A stretch of 64,000 nucleotides of DNA from Aurelia coerulea. Taxonomy: Eukaryota > Cnidaria > Scyphozoa > Semaeostomeae > Ulmaridae. The notes below the pieces were generated by a model that saw nothing but the letters and a program-made list of their open reading frames with translations, had not been told where the DNA came from and did not search any database. This document shows, one piece after another, positions 61,315-64,000 of this stretch; within the stretch, counting starts at the first letter, position 1; the number at the start of each line of letters is the position of its first letter. The stretch is taken from assembly GCA_039566865.1 (NCBI GenBank), contig CM076952.1:13908501-13972500 (forward strand), given 5' to 3'. The position numbers and the translations under genes were made by a program.

Positions 61315-62226
61315 CAGTGGTGTAGAGCTAGATCAATAACTAGGGGGGCTCAGGTAGAGAAAGAGATGTGGTACCAGGATCTCCCAATATCATGCTTGCA
61401 ATTAGCAGCGAGGAAACCTTGATAGTTTTGTGACAGTTATCCTATAAATCGGAGCACGAAGAAAATTTTAGAAGAAACATCCTTTACTTTGGCTTAGAAT
61501 GCATCTCCCAATATCATGCTTGCCATTAGCAACAAGAAAACCTTGATAGTTTTGTGACAACTGACATTTATCCTACAAATCAGAGCACGAAGAAAATTTT
61601 TGAACAAACATCCTTTTCTTTGGCTCAGAAGGCATCCTCTGACTCCATATTTACCAGTGCTATTGCCGAAGCGTTGCCGAAGCTTTGACAACACAGTTCG
61701 ATTATGTAATCTCCTTCTAGCATTTGGCATTTTACGGAAAAATTCTCACCGAACCTATACCCAGCCATTTCTCTTCCGTGTTAAAGGAATATCGAGGACC
61801 ATTTTTGAAACAAGTGGGGGGCACCCCATGCCCCCATGCCCCCATCGCCTTGCCACTTATGATGTCTGTTTGCACTTCCTTGTTCTATTTTCATTTGCAA
61901 TTTTGTGTTTCTGAAGCCATTTTGATGTAACATTAGTGGCACGGCACCCCATAGATTTACAGGAGACCCATTTATGCTTATAAACATCAAGGAAGATAAG
62001 AGTTTGACAATCATTGAAGATGTCATCTTGGTGCAAACCAGAAACCAGGATCTCTTCTTTAAAATAATATAACATTACCTTGTTCTGTCATTTTGGTCAT
62101 AAGAAACAAATTAAGAAAATCAAAATTTCTTCAGAATAACTAGGGGGGCTAAAGCCCCCCCAAAATTACGGAAAAAATAACTAGGGGGGCTGAGCCCCCC
62201 TGAGCCCCCCCAGCTCTACACCACTG
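61315..62226. mobile_element. hAT-like non-autonomous element, 8-bp target duplication
   Basis: The left end CAGTGGTGTAGAGCT and the right end AGCTCTACACCACTG are perfect inverted repeats, flanked by GTAAAAAT on both sides (61,307-61,314 and 62,227-62,234). CAGTG ends with an 8-bp duplication are classic hAT features. The inside holds a partial tandem duplication of about 125 bp (around 61,378-61,640) and GGGGGGCT/AGCCCCCC stems near the right end. No transposase frame. A relative is at about 21,190-21,460. The stretch 62,235-62,965 shows nothing else. Confidence 0.9.
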
Positions 62227-62965
62227 GTAAAAATGAATTTCTGATATCTGATTGGCTAGACTTTGACCGCAAAGTGTCTTGAGGCACTTTTTTGCTTACG
62301 TTCCCTCTGAAGTTTCAAATTTTTGTCTGGTAAATATGGGATGAAGAGAGGCATTCTAAACCAAAGAAAGAAATCCACTCGAAAATTTCCTTGATGCTGG
62401 TTAATAAATTTACTATTAACGAGGGGTGTATTATTCTTTAGGAAAGGAGTACGAGATATTAAAAAGATATATGATTTTAAGGGATTTTTTATGGATTTAA
62501 CTATGTTGGAAAAAATGATTTTGACCGCCTTTTTGACAAAGCTGTACGAGATTTTGACAGAGGGATTCACCCCTTAGTCTCGAATGGTCAAGATTCTATT
62601 TTTAGTACTTAAGCGATCATAGGATCGGGGGAAAGCTTGAAATTGCATTAAGAATGAAAATAGAAAAAGGAAAACTTTCTCTGTCCTGTTCTAATCTTGT
62701 TTTTTCAATCTTGTTCATTTTATAATTTACTGGCACAGTACCCAAGGTAGATTCAGGCGTCATTTCCCTTTCAGCAAAGAATGCTCTTTCCTCCTTTGCA
62801 GTTTAAATCTTCCTAAAGTTCATATATAAACTCAGTGTTAAAAACAAGAACCTATCATTGAAACTAGCCCGAACAAAGTTCTTGAATGAAGGACAAACTA
62901 TTTTTACTTTCAACCACAAGAAATTTGAAACAGAAATTTGTTATTCGCACCTTTTTTGATGTAGG

Positions 62966-63750
62966 AGAGACCGGGGACAATTGTAACACGGGGCAATTGC
63001 AACACTGACTCTCACGCTTCACAGAAAAGTGCAAAAAATCTGATTTTTGCACAGAACATGCTCATTCTAACCCTCTACATACTACTTGAGATACAGGAAT
63101 ATTCACCCAAGTTTGCAAGATTTTCGGGGGAAAACATGTTTTTGAGTACAAAAGTAAACACGTGCTTTCACTGTAAATTTGTGTCTGAAAGATTTTGCTC
63201 TTGAGTAAAAACTTTCATTTTCACATCACAGACATGGTATCTATTTAGGATCAAAACTACGTTCAAACTTTTAAGCTCCACAGCTTATGAGATGTGAAAA
63301 TGGAAAATAACGATAGCTGACCAGGTCAGGGGCAATTGTAACATCGTGCTACAATTGCCCCGGTTTAAGCTGTCCGATGCTTTGATTTTGATTTATTTTT
63401 TAATCTGGTCCAACAATATGCATCTATGCAGTATAAAAGAGTTCAGAATTGAAGTTTGTAGAAAAAGAAAATTTTGTTCTCAATCGATTCAATTCTTTTC
63501 AACTGATGCACTTAAATTTAAAAAGAAATAAAAACTAGATCTTATTTTTTATTTGTTCTTTTGAAAGCCATAAATAATATGCCACCTGGTGCTACATTTT
63601 GTGTAAGGAAAAAGCAGAGTCATTCAATAATTATCTGTGATGATTTTAAAGATTGGCAACAATTGCTCCAACCATCTGTTACAATTGCCCCCTGTTACAG
63701 GGCCAATTTTAACACTTGACCACTAATTTTTAAGCTATCACAGCGTCACA
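62966..63750. repeat. Remnant element with GGGGCAATTGTAACA motifs
   Basis: The phrase GGGGCAATTGTAACA or its complement occurs at 62,971-63,003, 63,329-63,361 and about 63,679-63,705, the last as GTTACAATTGCCCC. The middle one is a perfect 12-bp hairpin, GGGGCAATTGTA/TACAATTGCCCC. This is probably a decayed DNA transposon; ends and target duplication are not clear. No coding sequence. Confidence 0.55.
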
Positions 63751-64000
63751 AAAATTGGCTCTACCGGGTGAGTCAGAAAAAAGGATCCCCGCTGGGAAGG
63801 CTACTGCTCCATGAATATCAAAGCAATAATATTGAAAAATGTCTTGTTTTATTGCCAATATGCTCAATTAGGTTCAGTAATTTACCCGGCCTTAATCGGC
63901 CATTCCTTCCCGTGGATATGGGTGATTTTCTGCAGAAAGCCTCTTCAAAAAACCTGCAAAAACGTATGGAAACAATGAGCACATTTTCCTTTCTAAAATT

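Overview
The window is eukaryotic, most likely an invertebrate animal and probably a cnidarian such as a coral or anemone. The evidence is split exons with GT-AG borders, pieces of animal genes (an alpha-catenin-like exon and an ILEI/FAM3-type domain), and a dense, nested mix of CR1/L2-like LINEs, R4/Dong-like LINEs, Penelope-like elements (PLEs) and short DNA transposons. No operon, CRISPR array, tRNA or rRNA was recognised. The species assignment is inference.

Layout. 1-3.5 kb: PLE copy A, whose single frame joins a ULP1-like cysteine protease, a reverse transcriptase (RT) and a GIY-YIG nuclease. 3.9-6.3 kb: decayed LINE (-) ending in a 0.4 kb palindrome. 7.0-8.5 kb: two R4/Dong-like tails lying between TAA microsatellites. 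8.5-20.3 kb: one long CR1-like LINE (-) with a CCCH-finger ORF1, split by a 6.15 kb DNA element with an 8-bp target duplication and by two MITEs. 20.3-28 kb: foldback elements and a 51-bp satellite array. 28.7-59.3 kb (-): sparse host exons (28.8, 35.3, 36.6 and 59.2 kb) separated by LINEs, MITEs, PLE copy B (with a LINE inserted and an 11-bp target duplication), head-to-head PLE copy C, and two LINEs placed 5' end to 5' end. 56-64 kb: hAT-like and Harbinger-like remnants.

How the parts fit. The retroelements carry their own machinery. The PLEs encode protease-RT-GIY-YIG, the CR1/L2 LINEs encode apurinic-type endonuclease plus RT, and the R4-like tails encode a zinc knuckle plus restriction-like endonuclease. 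Many of their ends lie in TAA or ATG microsatellites. The most unusual item is the ULP1-like protease fused in frame to a Penelope RT, seen in two diverged copies. The second is a chain of minus-strand exons with compatible phases that would join an ILEI domain to an alpha-catenin-like segment. Most of the window has no host gene.
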